Source: Anaerolineaceae bacterium
GTDB taxonomy: Bacteria; Chloroflexota; Anaerolineae; Aggregatilineales; Phototrophicaceae
Direction: 5' to 3'
Assembly: GCA_002699585.1 (NCBI GenBank)
Contig: PABP01000034.1
Coordinates: 1-64,000 of the forward strand
DNA: 64,000 bases
Of the stretch, positions 1 to 8,549 are shown piece by piece. The translations under genes were made by a program, and so were the position numbers. The notes under the pieces are model-generated. The model was not told the origin of the DNA, made no database searches, and saw only the letters and a list, made by a program, of their open reading frames with translations. Within the stretch, counting starts at the first letter, position 1. Each line of letters begins with the position of its first letter.

Positions 1-2
1 TG

Positions 3-224
3 GCCGACGACCTGACGCAGTTGCCGTATGTGGTGCGTCTGTCGCGCTTCGCTCGTCGGTTGATTAAAGAGAACGTGGCCTTTAGCTTCGGCGTTAAGCT
101 GGTGTTCTTGGTGCTGGCCTTCTTCGGCCTGACCTCGCTCTGGATTGCGATCCTGGCTGATGTGGGTATGGCGTTGCTGGTGACGCTCAACGGCATGCGT
201 CCGCTCAGGTACGAGGTGGAATAG
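3..224 (+). CDS. Heavy-metal P-type ATPase, C-terminal end (partial)
   Basis: This is the last 73 codons of a gene that begins before the window. The visible peptide has an SRFARRLIKEN-type segment followed by two hydrophobic stretches and ends LNGMRPLRYEVE. That is the usual tail of P1B-type metal-exporting ATPases (CadA/ZntA/CopA group), in which the last two membrane helices carry the DVG...LLV.LN.(M/L)R signature. It would sit in the cytoplasmic membrane and pump metal ions out using ATP. The catalytic DKTGT and the metal-site CPx motif lie outside the window, so the metal cannot be assigned. Confidence 0.8.
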   Translation, partial: ADDLTQLPYVVRLSRFARRLIKENVAFSFGVKLVFLVLAFFGLTSLWIAILADVGMALLVTLNGMRPLRYEVE

Positions 225-347
225 TCCGCTAAGTGTAGAAATCCTATAAAACTTCGATGTGTCGCAGGACGATTGTCTGCGGCACTTTTTGTATTTCTGT
301 ATACTGCAAACGTGGGTTACTCTGTCAAATTATTGAGGATTTTGACC

Positions 348-1640
348 ATGAAGCAGATAAAAGTGCTTGCGCTTTGTTTGGGTCTACTCCTGATTTTCGC
401 ATCCAGTTCGTTTGTTCTTGCCCAGGATGACCAGGCGGATATGATTTTTTACAATGGCACGATTCTGACAATTGCAGGCGATGTGTCCGAGTGGGAACAA
501 GAAGCACTAGCCGTGCAGGGTGACGAAATCCTGGCGGTGGGATCGCTGGGTGATATTGAGTCTATGGCGACATCGGAAACCCAATGGATTGACCTGGATG
601 GGCGCACGTTGATGCCGGGTATCGTTGACCCGCATACGCACATGCTCAATGACTATGGGGGTTCGCTGGACGAAGCTATGAAATTCATCTTGCAAAATGG
701 CTACACCACCATTGGCAACGCCTATTCTGATGAGTCTTTCGTTCGGGACATGGTTGCGTTAGATGCAGCCGGTGGAGTAAGCGTCCGCACAACGCTGTAT
801 ATGACGGCGAATGATAACTGCGGGTCGGTCTTCGGTAACTGGTGGGCGGACTTCCCACCCACATTTGATCCTGATGACATGTTACGTACCAGCGGCGTCA
901 AGATCTTCGCAGATGGCGGTACCTGTGGCTCGCCTGCGCTTTCGTATATAGATGAACCGCCGTTCCTGTCGGAAGAACTCGCTGTGGACTTGGTTCAAAC
1001 GGCAGATGATCTGGGTTATCAGGTATTGTTCCATGCCATTGGCGATAAAGCCATTGATGTGGCGTTGCAGGCCATCAATGCAGTTAATGGCGGTGGCCCG
1101 AATACGATGCGTCATCGCATTGACCATAATGCGGTCACGCGACCCGATCAGATTCCGCTGTACGGGGCCTATGATATTGTGACAGTCGTGTTTGCTTCAT
1201 TTTCATTCTGTGAAGCGGAGCCGACGGATTACACCATTTGGGAATGGCGCTGGCGAGATCTTCTGGCAACGAATCCGGGTTTGCACATGACGTGGCATGG
1301 CGATTGGCCCTGGGTCAGTACGGCCAATCCCTTTGAGTCGTTATACAGCATGGTCACGCCATTTGAGATCAGTGTCGCAGGCGAGTGCCCAACTCCGGCC
1401 TTCTTGACAGCCAAGCAGCTCCCAGTTGAGACAGTACTGCGCATGATGACTAGCGAAGCGGCCTATGCGCTGTTCCGCGAGAATGATGTGGGCACACTGG
1501 AATCGGGCAAGTTCGCCGACATGATCGTCATTTCAGCCAATCCAATGGCGGTGGCCCCGGCGGACATCAAGGACATTGATATTCTGGCGACGTATGTCGG
1601 TGGGGAAGCGTTATTCTGCACTGAGGCATTCTGTAGTTAG
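348..1640 (+). CDS. Exported amidohydrolase (amidohydrolase family 3 / YtcJ-like)
   Basis: A 430-residue metal-dependent hydrolase. The start at 348 gives a clean signal peptide (basic MKQIK, hydrophobic core, cleavage near VLA-QDD); a longer in-frame reading from 273 adds no recognisable sequence. The protein shows NGTILTIAG near the N-terminus, the metal-binding HTH pair at residues 96-98, FHAIGDKAIDVAL, HRIDHN and a C-terminal ESGKFADMIVI strand, all typical of the amidohydrolase-3 family. It is about 100 residues shorter than usual YtcJ-like proteins, the shortfall lying after the HxH motif. It acts outside the membrane on an unknown amide or cyclic substrate. A rho-independent hairpin follows the stop. 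Confidence 0.8.
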   Translation: MKQIKVLALCLGLLLIFASSSFVLAQDDQADMIFYNGTILTIAGDVSEWEQEALAVQGDEILAVGSLGDIESMATSETQWIDLDGRTLMPGIVDPHTHMLNDYGGSLDEAMKFILQNGYTTIGNAYSDESFVRDMVALDAAGGVSVRTTLYMTANDNCGSVFGNWWADFPPTFDPDDMLRTSGVKIFADGGTCGSPALSYIDEPPFLSEELAVDLVQTADDLGYQVLFHAIGDKAIDVALQAINAVNGGGPNTMRHRIDHNAVTRPDQIPLYGAYDIVTVVFASFSFCEAEPTDYTIWEWRWRDLLATNPGLHMTWHGDWPWVSTANPFESLYSMVTPFEISVAGECPTPAFLTAKQLPVETVLRMMTSEAAYALFRENDVGTLESGKFADMIVISANPMAVAPADIKDIDILATYVGGEALFCTEAFCS

Positions 1641-1663
1641 CCACGACAAGTCATGTAGAATGC

Positions 1664-1696
1664 AAAAGGTCGGTCCAGTGGATCGGCCTTTTTTGT
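1664..1696 (+). terminator. Rho-independent terminator after the amidohydrolase
   Basis: AAAGGTCGGTCC and GGATCGGCCTTT pair across a 3-nt loop, with G-T wobbles, and are followed by a T run. It lies 25 nt after the stop at 1640 and before the convergent gene ending at 1709. Confidence 0.7.
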
Positions 1697-1708
1697 TGCC
1701 ACGAGCGC

Positions 1709-2713
1709 TTAAGAACGGGTCGCTTCCACAACCTCGTAGTACCAGCTATACAGGTCTTCAGGCGTGAGGGTGGCCAATTTGTCTTTGTCCAGCACAACCG
1801 CGTCCTCGGTTACGGAAACGCACAGGTTAAAAGGCGCAAGGTTGAGCATGTTCATACCAGCGACCTGCTGCCAGTCTGCAAGCGGCATGGACTGTTTTTC
1901 GATGAGCAGGGTGAGCAGATCATAGAAGAAGCGCTGCGTCACGTTGACAGGGTAGGGCTTGTCGGACATCGACACGATGTAGGCATCCACTTCCTGCCAG
2001 ACCGCGCTAATGTGCCTCTGGCGGCGTTTGACGTTTTCCATATCCGGTGACACATGGCCCAGTAGTTGCACCAGACGCTCCGGCCAGTGCTCTGGCGTCC
2101 AGGCCAATGTCCGGCTCATATGGATCAGCCATTTTTCATGGGCGATGAACTCGCCATTGGCCATGTAGACCGCCTTGACCAGTTCCGTAACGGCCTGATT
2201 GAGCATCATGTGTGCCTGGAGCGGATCATCACGGTAAATCCAGATGTCGCCGGCCAGCTTATAGTGCCACCACGCGCTGAATAGCACGCCACCTGCATCC
2301 ATTGGCTTTGGCCGATACTGCTCATTGTGTGCCAGCAATGTGGCGATTTTACCGGATGGGTCATAGAGCACCTGGCTGTAGGAGGCATCCCAACGCGCAT
2401 CATCGGACCAGGTTGCGACATCCTCTGTGGCGAGGTCGACATGCTTGATGTCGTAGAGCATGCCATCAAAGCGCTGGATGCCCACGCCGAAAGGCGCGTG
2501 TCCCTGCTGCCAGTGCTGGTAAGTATCGGAGTGCAGGTAAAACGTGATGTCAATCTCTGACAGATGGTCGCCATACCCGCGTGCGAGGCCACCGTTGAGT
2601 GTTAACCCGACCACACCCGGTGGCCCGGTAAATTGGGGCAAGTGGCTGTCTAAATGGGCCAGGAGGGCATCTATCTGATTGGGCTTGTTGATTTGGACGC
2701 GGGGACGACTCAA
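1709..2713 (-). CDS. Nucleotidyltransferase-like protein (DUF4037-type)
   Basis: A 334-residue soluble protein. Residues about 37-60 read GLTLNGGLARGYGDHLSEID, which fits the GG-x-S/A...D-x-D active-site loop of the polymerase-beta/MNT nucleotidyltransferase fold, followed by a second acidic patch. The C-terminal two thirds are helical, with WWHYKLAGDIWIYR and GEFIAHEKWLIHMSR, as in kanamycin-nucleotidyltransferase-like and DUF4037 proteins. The substrate is unknown; transfer of an AMP group to a small molecule or protein is only a family-level guess. It is transcribed alone, convergent with the amidohydrolase. Confidence 0.6.
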   Translation of the reverse strand: MSRPRVQINKPNQIDALLAHLDSHLPQFTGPPGVVGLTLNGGLARGYGDHLSEIDITFYLHSDTYQHWQQGHAPFGVGIQRFDGMLYDIKHVDLATEDVATWSDDARWDASYSQVLYDPSGKIATLLAHNEQYRPKPMDAGGVLFSAWWHYKLAGDIWIYRDDPLQAHMMLNQAVTELVKAVYMANGEFIAHEKWLIHMSRTLAWTPEHWPERLVQLLGHVSPDMENVKRRQRHISAVWQEVDAYIVSMSDKPYPVNVTQRFFYDLLTLLIEKQSMPLADWQQVAGMNMLNLAPFNLCVSVTEDAVVLDKDKLATLTPEDLYSWYYEVVEATRS

Positions 2714-3021
2714 AAGGTTTCTCTCAGTCTAGCGTAACTGTGGCAAGGACTATTTTATTCGTTCTTCTTTACGATCTATTGTGTTGATTTGTTGCAGTCG
2801 TGCGTGTATTCATTACAATTCAGGAGAGTCATTAGGTGAGCGATATGTCATATGTCCTTGCATCGACCATGACATTCGTGCTGACTTGTCATCATGAGAA
2901 TGTCGTATCTAATGATTTTTGATATTGTTATGGACATATGACAAAGTCACTATATGATGAAGACCACATGATGCCTGGTTTTCCCGCCGGGTGAGTTCCT
3001 GTAAAGAGAGAGGCACTACGC
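2714..3021. other. Intergenic region with a separated inverted repeat
   Basis: 308 bp between divergent genes. It holds GTCATATGTCC at 2847-2857 and its exact reverse complement GGACATATGAC at 2932-2942, 74 nt apart and each built on CATATG. The arms could be two operator half-sites or sites for a dimeric regulator of the nitronate monooxygenase-like gene downstream. No open reading frame or RNA gene was recognised here. Confidence 0.5.
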
Positions 3022-4479
3022 ATGACAATTGAAACACGATCACTGCCCAGAATCATCCAGGGTGGTATGGGAGTCGCAGTTTCCTCCTGGCAATTGGCGA
3101 ACACCGTATCCAAGTTGGGCCACCTCGGGGTGGTATCCGGTACAGGTGTCGCCCTGGTCTTGGTTGGTCGTTTGATGGACGGTGATGAGGGTGGCCATGT
3201 GCGGCGCGCGTTGGCAGCGTTCCCCATGCAAGATGTCGCCCAGCGTATCGTTGATAAATATTACGTCGAAGGTGGCAAGGCCCCGGACCAACCCTATAAG
3301 CGGGCGACGTTATGGTCAATCAATCCGCCACAGCATCTGAACGAAATTACGGTTGTCGCTAACTTCGTTGAGGTCTGGCTGGCGAAAGAAGGGCACAATA
3401 ACCCGGTGGGCATCAACCTGCTGGAAAAAGTGCAACTGCCGAACCTTTCATCCCTGTATGGCGCGATGCTGGCCGGTGTGGATTTTGTCATTATGGGCGC
3501 TGGCATCCCGATGCAGGTTCCGGGCGCGCTCGATGAGATGTCCCAGCATAAACCATTTAGCTATCGTCTGGATGTGCATGGGGCGCAAGAAGATGTGCAT
3601 ATCACCTTCGACCCGGAAGCGGTTTTCCCCGGCATCACTGAAAAACTCGGTCCGCTTAAGCGCCCGAACTTCCTGCCGATTGTGTCCTCCTATATTCTGG
3701 CGAATGCCCTCAAGAAACGCGCCAATGGCGAAATTCAGGGCTTTGTCATCGAAATGCCGATTGCCGGGGGCCACAACGCACCGCCGCGTGTAGCGGCTTT
3801 CAATGAGCGCGGCGAACCGGTCTATGGGGCGAAAGATGAAATCGACCTGGAGAAGTTCCGCAAGCTGGGCCTGCCATTCTGGCTGGCGGGTGGTTATGGC
3901 AATGCTGAGAAAATGAAAGAAGCGCTGGACGAAGGCGCGGCAGGTGTTCAGGTCGGTACGGCTTTCGCATATTGCAATGAAAGCGGCATGGCTAAGCATC
4001 TGCGCGAGCAGGTCATCGATATGGTGCTGAAGGGCGAAGTCGATGTCGTCACCAGCGCGACCGCCTCACCGACGGGCTTCCCGTTCAAGGTGGTGCAGGT
4101 GTCTGGTAGCACATCCGATGAGGATGTCTACAACGCTCGTGAACGTATCTGCGACATTGGCTATCTGCGCCAGCTTTTTGTAGATACCGATGGTAAGGTC
4201 AATTATCGCTGTTCCTCCGCCCCAATTGATGGCTATGTCAAGAAGGGTGGCAAGGTTGAAGATACAGTGGGCCGGATGTGCCTGTGTAACCAACTGGGCG
4301 CGGCGGCTGGCTTCAGCCAATTCAAGAAGAATGGCATGCTGGAACCGCCTGTGATTACCTCCGGTGATGATCTGCCCAACATCAAGCAGTTCATGAAAGA
4401 TGGCGCGACGACCTACTCCGCGGCTGAGGTTATCGAGGTCCTTTTGCAGCTTGTTCCTCAGGAAGAAGCTACATTCTAG
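3022..4479 (+). CDS. Nitronate monooxygenase-like / PfaD-type FMN oxidoreductase
   Basis: A 485-residue TIM-barrel flavoprotein of the 2-nitropropane dioxygenase superfamily. The N-terminus PRIIQGGMGVAVSSWQLA is the FMN-phosphate entry strand. Later motifs are VDFVIMGAGIP, MPIAGGHNAPPR (the GGH active-site region) and AAGVQVGTAFAYCNESG. At 485 residues with a Cys-containing C-terminal extension (RCSSAPID; GRMCLCNQLG) it resembles the longer PfaD-like branch rather than the 320-350-residue classical enzymes. No polyketide or fatty-acid synthase genes lie nearby, so a polyunsaturated lipid role is not supported. It probably oxidises a nitronate or acts as an enoyl reductase. AGAGAGAGG precedes the ATG by about 10 nt. 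Confidence 0.75.
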   Translation: MTIETRSLPRIIQGGMGVAVSSWQLANTVSKLGHLGVVSGTGVALVLVGRLMDGDEGGHVRRALAAFPMQDVAQRIVDKYYVEGGKAPDQPYKRATLWSINPPQHLNEITVVANFVEVWLAKEGHNNPVGINLLEKVQLPNLSSLYGAMLAGVDFVIMGAGIPMQVPGALDEMSQHKPFSYRLDVHGAQEDVHITFDPEAVFPGITEKLGPLKRPNFLPIVSSYILANALKKRANGEIQGFVIEMPIAGGHNAPPRVAAFNERGEPVYGAKDEIDLEKFRKLGLPFWLAGGYGNAEKMKEALDEGAAGVQVGTAFAYCNESGMAKHLREQVIDMVLKGEVDVVTSATASPTGFPFKVVQVSGSTSDEDVYNARERICDIGYLRQLFVDTDGKVNYRCSSAPIDGYVKKGGKVEDTVGRMCLCNQLGAAAGFSQFKKNGMLEPPVITSGDDLPNIKQFMKDGATTYSAAEVIEVLLQLVPQEEATF

Positions 4480-4510
4480 GCGATCCTGACAGACAATTCG
4501 ATTATTGAGA

Positions 4511-4539
4511 AGGGCGCGGCGATGGTCGCGCTCTTTTTT
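4511..4539 (+). terminator. Rho-independent terminator after the flavoenzyme
   Basis: AGGGCGCG and CGCGCTCT pair (one G-T) across an 8-nt loop, then a run of T. It lies 31 nt after the stop of the nitronate monooxygenase-like gene. Confidence 0.65.
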
Positions 4540-4561
4540 GTCCAAGCCCCAAACATATAAA

Positions 4562-4586
4562 AAGGCCCGTCCAGTAGACGAGCCTT
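4562..4586 (-). terminator. Rho-independent terminator for the VWA gene
   Basis: Read on the minus strand, GAAGGCTCGTC and GGACGGGCCTT form a stem with a short loop followed by a T run. It is placed after the stop of the minus-strand VWA protein gene. Confidence 0.6.
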
Positions 4587-4604
4587 CTGATTACGATTTT
4601 ATGT

Positions 4605-4632
4605 GTAGGGGCACAATATATTGTGCCCCTAC
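4605..4632. repeat. 28-bp perfect palindrome (GTAGGGGCACAATA half-site)
   Basis: The half-site GTAGGGGCACAATA is followed directly by its exact reverse complement. An identical 28-bp copy lies at 59255-59282, and a related double palindrome with the same GTAGGGG...CCCCTAC ends lies at 25616-25665. It sits between two convergent genes, as expected for a REP-type or miniature mobile palindrome. Confidence 0.9.
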
Positions 4633-4653
4633 GACTGTTTAGCAATGTAATTC

Positions 4654-7600
4654 TTATGACTGGCTTTGACGACGGCGGCCAGCAACCCAGACGCCGATCA
4701 GCAGCAGGATGAGCAGCAGGCCCGCGGCCCACGGCAGCAGTTCAACGAAGGTCGATTGGGCGAAGCTGAAGGGCACCGACTGCGTCAGTGTTTCCCCGGC
4801 TTCGTTCTCGACGGTGACGTCAAGCTGATGTTCACCGATGCCGATTTCGTCACGGCTGAGCGTGAAGCTGAACGGGACGATGTTGCCATTGGTGTAGGGT
4901 TCGTCATCAACGGCGATTTCGATGCTTGTCACCGGGAGCTGGTCCTCGGCCAGGGTGATGGTCACCTCGCGCGTGTCGTCTTCGATGGCTTCATCCAGGT
5001 TGAGCGACTCGATGCTGAAGGCCAACTGTGGCGCGGGTGGCTCCGGCGTGATGAACAGAGCTTCATCGACGGTGAAGGGGATCGATTCCGTAAGCGATTC
5101 CTCAGCTTCGTTCACGACCGTAACATCCAGCGTATGGGCGCCGGCACCCAACCCGATCAGGTCAAGTTCGTAAGAGTAGGGCAGGCTGTCGCTGCTGTCG
5201 ACTTCTTCGCCATCCAGCGCGATGCTGACCGATGTCGCCGGGGACTGGCCTTCTGGCTGGTCAATATCGACCGTCAGTGTGCCATCAGAGATCATGTCAT
5301 CAGCAGCCAGCCCGGTGATGTTGAACGACAGCGGAACAGGGGTTTCGCTGGGTTCTTCGGTCGGTGTGGCTGTTGGCTCAGACGTATCGGTTGCCGTTGG
5401 CTCTGCGGTATCGGTTGGTTCGTCGGTATCTGTGGCCGTTGGCTCTTCCGTGTCAGTCGGTTCCTCCGTATCCGTGGGTTCTTCTGTGTCGGTCGGCTCT
5501 TCGGTATCGGTTGCTGCCTGGGCGACCTGAGCAGACACGGCTGCTTCATCCACGATGAAGGCGTTGGTTGTGGTGGTTTCATCGCCATCCACGCTGGTGA
5601 CGACAATATCCAGGATATGGGCACCGCCACCTGCTTCGGCCATATCGAGGTCGAAAGTGTAGGGTGGTTCGGTCAGGGTGGCGACTGTTTCGCCATCAAG
5701 CACGAATTCGACGGATTCAATGTCAGGTTGGTCGGCACCTATCGTGACTTCGATGGTGCGCGTCCCGTCAGTGATCGTCTCTCCGCTGCTGATGCCTGTG
5801 ATGTCAAAAGTCAGCGGCGTACCCGTTGAGGTTGATGTCGCGGTTTCGGTATCCGTCGCGGTCGGTTCCTCGGTATCGGTGGCCGTTTCGGTATTCGTGG
5901 CCGTTTCAGTGTTCGTGGCCGTTTCAGTGTTCGTGGCCGTTTCAGTGTTCGTGGCCGTCTCGGTGTTGGTGGCCGTTTCCGTATCGGTCGCGGTTTCCGT
6001 GTCCGTTGGTTCTTCCGTATCGGTTGCGGTTGGCTCCGGCGTGTCCGTCGGTTCTGGTGTATCTGTCGGCTCCGGTGTATCCGTAGCCGTTGGTGATGGC
6101 GTACTGGTCGCAGTCGCGGTGGCTGTCGGTGACGGCGTAGCCGTGTTGGTGGGTGTCGGTGTGTTGGTTGGCGTATCGGTCGGCGTCACATAGAGCTGCG
6201 GATTGAAGGAGAAATCCAGCGATTGGGATGCAGCTTCGCCCTGGGCATTGATGACAACAGCTTCAAGGGTATGCGTCCCGGCGCCGACATCGACGTTATC
6301 AATGACAAACGAATAGGGTGCTTCAGTCAGCGTAGCCTGTTCGTCGCCATCAATCAGGTAGGTGACGGACTCAATGCCGACCTGAGCCTGGTTGACGTTG
6401 ACCGCAACGGCAATCGCTGCGTCGCTGATGACATCGCCGCTGGCCAGATTGTCGAAGGTGAAGGTGGTCGGTACACTGCCCACCTGATATTCGCGGCTGA
6501 CAGCGCGCACGCCGCCTTGCTGATCGGTGCCTTCGATGGTGATGTCGTAGGTGCCGGGGGCCAGCGTTAGCGGGTCGATGACGATATCGCCAGTGGCGCT
6601 GTTGCCATCGTCGGCCATGGTGTAATTGCTGAGTTCAGCGGGGCCGCCAGCAGATGATGATGCGACCAGATCGCCCACGCCGCGTACGGCGTCAATGGCG
6701 GCGCTGATAGTGGTTGTTTCTGTAATGGGGCCATCGGGCACGCCATCGAGCGTCACGACTGGGTACAAGTCCTGCGACGTGTACTGGCCTGTTGCCGACG
6801 CATCGTCCACGCTAAGGGTGATGTCATAGGTTGAGCCATCCGGTTCCAGATCGGGCGCAATGGTGACGATGTACTGGCTGCGTAAATAGCCGGAAATGAA
6901 GCTGAAGATGCTATCCAGATTTTCACTATCCGGTGTGATGAAGGCTTCGCCGTTGGAGTTAGCCGCCAGCGTTTCCAGATAGGGTGCGTTGACGTCAAAA
7001 CCCAGGCCGATGACGAAGAACGGAATGCCGTTTTCCATCGCCAGCAGTTGGGCGGCTTCTGCCGGGTTGGTGCTTAGTTCGCCGTATTCGTTGCCATCCG
7101 TCAATAGGATGACGAAGCGGCGCGGGTTGTTGGCTGTCAGGGCGGTTTCTACACCGGCGTTGGCGGCGTCATACAGCCGCGTCTGACCGCCAGCGAATAG
7201 CCCATCGATGGCGCTGCGGGCGGATTCAATGTCGGAGGTGAAGGGTTGGACCACGCGCACCCCATTGTCGAAGTCGATAACGGCGACTTCATCTTGAGTA
7301 CGCAGGTTGTCGAGCAAGATGCCCGCTGCCGCTTTGGTGTCAATCATCGGCGTTTCGAACATGCTCTGGCTGCTGTCCAACACCATGACCACGGAAACGG
7401 CCAGGTCGTTGTTGACTAGCTCTTCAACACTGACAATTTCCGTGTTGCGGCCATCGGCCAGGGCGCTAAAGTCCTCGGCAGTCAGGCCATTAATGGGCTG
7501 TTGCAGCGCATTTTCCACCGTGACCAGCAACCGTAATTCAGGGTCGTTGGTGCCATCGATGGTGTTAATTGTGATGGTGCTTGCACTTTGAGTGGTGTCC

Positions 7601-7683
7601 TGGGCTGTGACGATGGCTACCAGACCGAACAGCAGCACACTCGTCAGCAACCAGATGAACTTGCTTTGCTTTAGGCTTCGCAT
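4654..7683 (-). CDS. Large secreted VWA-domain surface protein with Thr-rich repeats
   Basis: A 1009-residue extracytoplasmic protein. A signal peptide (MRSLKQSK then a hydrophobic core, AQD cleavage) is followed by a von Willebrand A domain with a complete MIDAS start, DSSQS at residues 103-107, and LLTDGNEYG further on. After it come repeated Ig-like beta domains, each with a GISSGETITDG or GLAADDMISDG-like strand and an SVDG/ALDG turn. Two Thr/Asp/Glu-rich linkers, built of TDTEEPT and TATNTE units, separate them. A single C-terminal membrane helix (LLPWAAGLLLILLLIGVWVAG) and a basic tail anchor it. It probably binds protein or matrix ligands through a metal ion. The repeated DNA of the linkers may change length by slippage. 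Confidence 0.85.
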   Translation of the reverse strand: MRSLKQSKFIWLLTSVLLFGLVAIVTAQDTTQSASTITINTIDGTNDPELRLLVTVENALQQPINGLTAEDFSALADGRNTEIVSVEELVNNDLAVSVVMVLDSSQSMFETPMIDTKAAAGILLDNLRTQDEVAVIDFDNGVRVVQPFTSDIESARSAIDGLFAGGQTRLYDAANAGVETALTANNPRRFVILLTDGNEYGELSTNPAEAAQLLAMENGIPFFVIGLGFDVNAPYLETLAANSNGEAFITPDSENLDSIFSFISGYLRSQYIVTIAPDLEPDGSTYDITLSVDDASATGQYTSQDLYPVVTLDGVPDGPITETTTISAAIDAVRGVGDLVASSSAGGPAELSNYTMADDGNSATGDIVIDPLTLAPGTYDITIEGTDQQGGVRAVSREYQVGSVPTTFTFDNLASGDVISDAAIAVAVNVNQAQVGIESVTYLIDGDEQATLTEAPYSFVIDNVDVGAGTHTLEAVVINAQGEAASQSLDFSFNPQLYVTPTDTPTNTPTPTNTATPSPTATATATSTPSPTATDTPEPTDTPEPTDTPEPTATDTEEPTDTETATDTETATNTETATNTETATNTETATNTETATNTETATDTEEPTATDTETATSTSTGTPLTFDITGISSGETITDGTRTIEVTIGADQPDIESVEFVLDGETVATLTEPPYTFDLDMAEAGGGAHILDIVVTSVDGDETTTTNAFIVDEAAVSAQVAQAATDTEEPTDTEEPTDTEEPTDTEEPTATDTDEPTDTAEPTATDTSEPTATPTEEPSETPVPLSFNITGLAADDMISDGTLTVDIDQPEGQSPATSVSIALDGEEVDSSDSLPYSYELDLIGLGAGAHTLDVTVVNEAEESLTESIPFTVDEALFITPEPPAPQLAFSIESLNLDEAIEDDTREVTITLAEDQLPVTSIEIAVDDEPYTNGNIVPFSFTLSRDEIGIGEHQLDVTVENEAGETLTQSVPFSFAQSTFVELLPWAAGLLLILLLIGVWVAGRRRQSQS
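5350..5520. repeat. Degenerate 18-bp tandem repeats coding for TDTEEPT units
   Basis: A run of related 18-nt units coding on the minus strand for repeated (T/A)DTEEPT / ATDTDEPT sequence in the second linker of the VWA protein. Units differ mostly at third positions, so the repeat is older or more diverged than the one at 5879-5985. Confidence 0.7.
5879..5985. repeat. Near-perfect 18-bp tandem repeats coding for ATNTET units
   Basis: The unit GTGGCCGTTTCAGTGTTC (plus strand) occurs about five times, three or four of them identical, coding on the minus strand for repeated ETATNT. The identity at synonymous positions points to recent expansion by slippage or unequal exchange, inside the first Thr-rich linker of the VWA protein. 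Confidence 0.85.
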
Positions 7684-7787
7684 TGGTATCTACCTTGTTG
7701 AGCCGGATATCATCCGGTGAACAATCTGAGTTAATAAGTCACCATGTCCACACGATGATCTGTTTAGGATGATCTGTGTAAACGAAA

Positions 7788-7802
7788 GGGCCATATTGGC
7801 CC
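7788..7802 (-). terminator. Short hairpin after the HhH membrane protein gene
   Basis: GGGCCA and TGGCCC pair over a 3-nt loop, with TTTCG on the minus strand after it. It is a short, weak candidate terminator for the minus-strand gene ending at 7819. Confidence 0.45.
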
Positions 7803-7818
7803 CATTGTGATGGTGGTG

Positions 7819-8433
7819 TTATTCGTCATCCTTGTACTGGATGGGATCGCGCCCACTAATCAGGTATTGCTGGAAGGATTTCAGTCCTTCCATGTCGTCA
7901 CGCACAATGTACTGGGCTTGCTTGGGCCAGGTGCGGGTCGCTTCGTTCAAGATCCGCACGTTGGCTTCCACTTTAACGATGCGGTGCAATTCCTCCGGCG
8001 ACATCTGCGACACCTGGGCGAAGGTGGTGACGCCCGCGTCATACAGGGCCTGGGCACTCTTGGGGCCGATGCCTTCGATCATAGTCAGGTCATCCGGTTG
8101 GGCCGGGCGCGAGGGATCGATTGGTTTGGCTGCCGGGGCCGCTGCTGGCTTGGCGGCGGGCTGCGGCGTAGTCGGCTTGATGGGTGGGGTTGATGGGGCA
8201 GACGATGACCCTCTGGGCTGGGTGGTTGTCGTGGGGATTTCTATCGGCTGTAGCAGCAGCAAGAGCAACACCCCGACGATGATAAAAACAATACCCGCGA
8301 TGAGAATCTGCGAAACCAGGAAATCGGCGACGCGCTCTGTATCCCCAGATACAAGCGCAATCAAGACGCCGATGATGCCGATCAGGACAATAATCCAGGC
8401 AATGGGCCGCGCAGGATTGGATCTCTGTGTCAT
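7819..8433 (-). CDS. Membrane protein with C-terminal helix-hairpin-helix domain
   Basis: A 204-residue protein with two hydrophobic segments near the N-terminus (about residues 13-30 and 41-63), a Pro/Ala/Thr-rich linker, and a C-terminal domain containing LTMIEGIGPKSAQALYDAGV. That is a helix-hairpin-helix of the kind found in DUF4332 and 'H3TH' proteins, commonly DNA-binding or protein-binding. The HhH domain would face the cytoplasm. It lies just upstream of the VWA gene on the same strand (135 bp gap), so the two may be expressed together. The biological role is unknown. Confidence 0.65.
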   Translation of the reverse strand: MTQRSNPARPIAWIIVLIGIIGVLIALVSGDTERVADFLVSQILIAGIVFIIVGVLLLLLLQPIEIPTTTTQPRGSSSAPSTPPIKPTTPQPAAKPAAAPAAKPIDPSRPAQPDDLTMIEGIGPKSAQALYDAGVTTFAQVSQMSPEELHRIVKVEANVRILNEATRTWPKQAQYIVRDDMEGLKSFQQYLISGRDPIQYKDDE

Positions 8434-8446
8434 GTAACTTCCCCTT

Positions 8447-8509
8447 TAGCGCAATATTTAACTAGCGCAATATGTAGCGCATGTTGTCTAGCGTATAACA
8501 GCTAGCGCA
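8447..8509. promoter_or_regulatory. Five iterated TAGCG(C/T)A motifs
   Basis: Five heptamers in one orientation spaced 12-16 bp apart, immediately upstream of the minus-strand HhH gene start at 8433. The spacing is slightly more than one helical turn, which fits cooperative binding of a regulator. No known binding site was recognised. Confidence 0.45.
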
Positions 8510-8549
8510 CAACAGGCTGATGCTCTTTATCAGAGCACGACCATTCACT

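Noticed and set aside
3022-4479. A PfaD-type gene of a polyunsaturated fatty acid synthase
   Set aside because: The length fits PfaD-like proteins, but no PKS/FAS-like genes are near; it is reported only as a nitronate monooxygenase-like flavoprotein.
4666-5829. A 387-codon plus-strand frame opposite the VWA gene
   Set aside because: It is antisense to a gene with a signal peptide, VWA motifs and a membrane anchor, and its product is a low-complexity, Gly/Cys/Arg-rich sequence with no recognisable domain.
5350-6190. Possible CRISPR array
   Set aside because: The regular 18-bp repeats code in frame for TDTEEPT/ATNTET linkers of the VWA protein and have no unique spacers.
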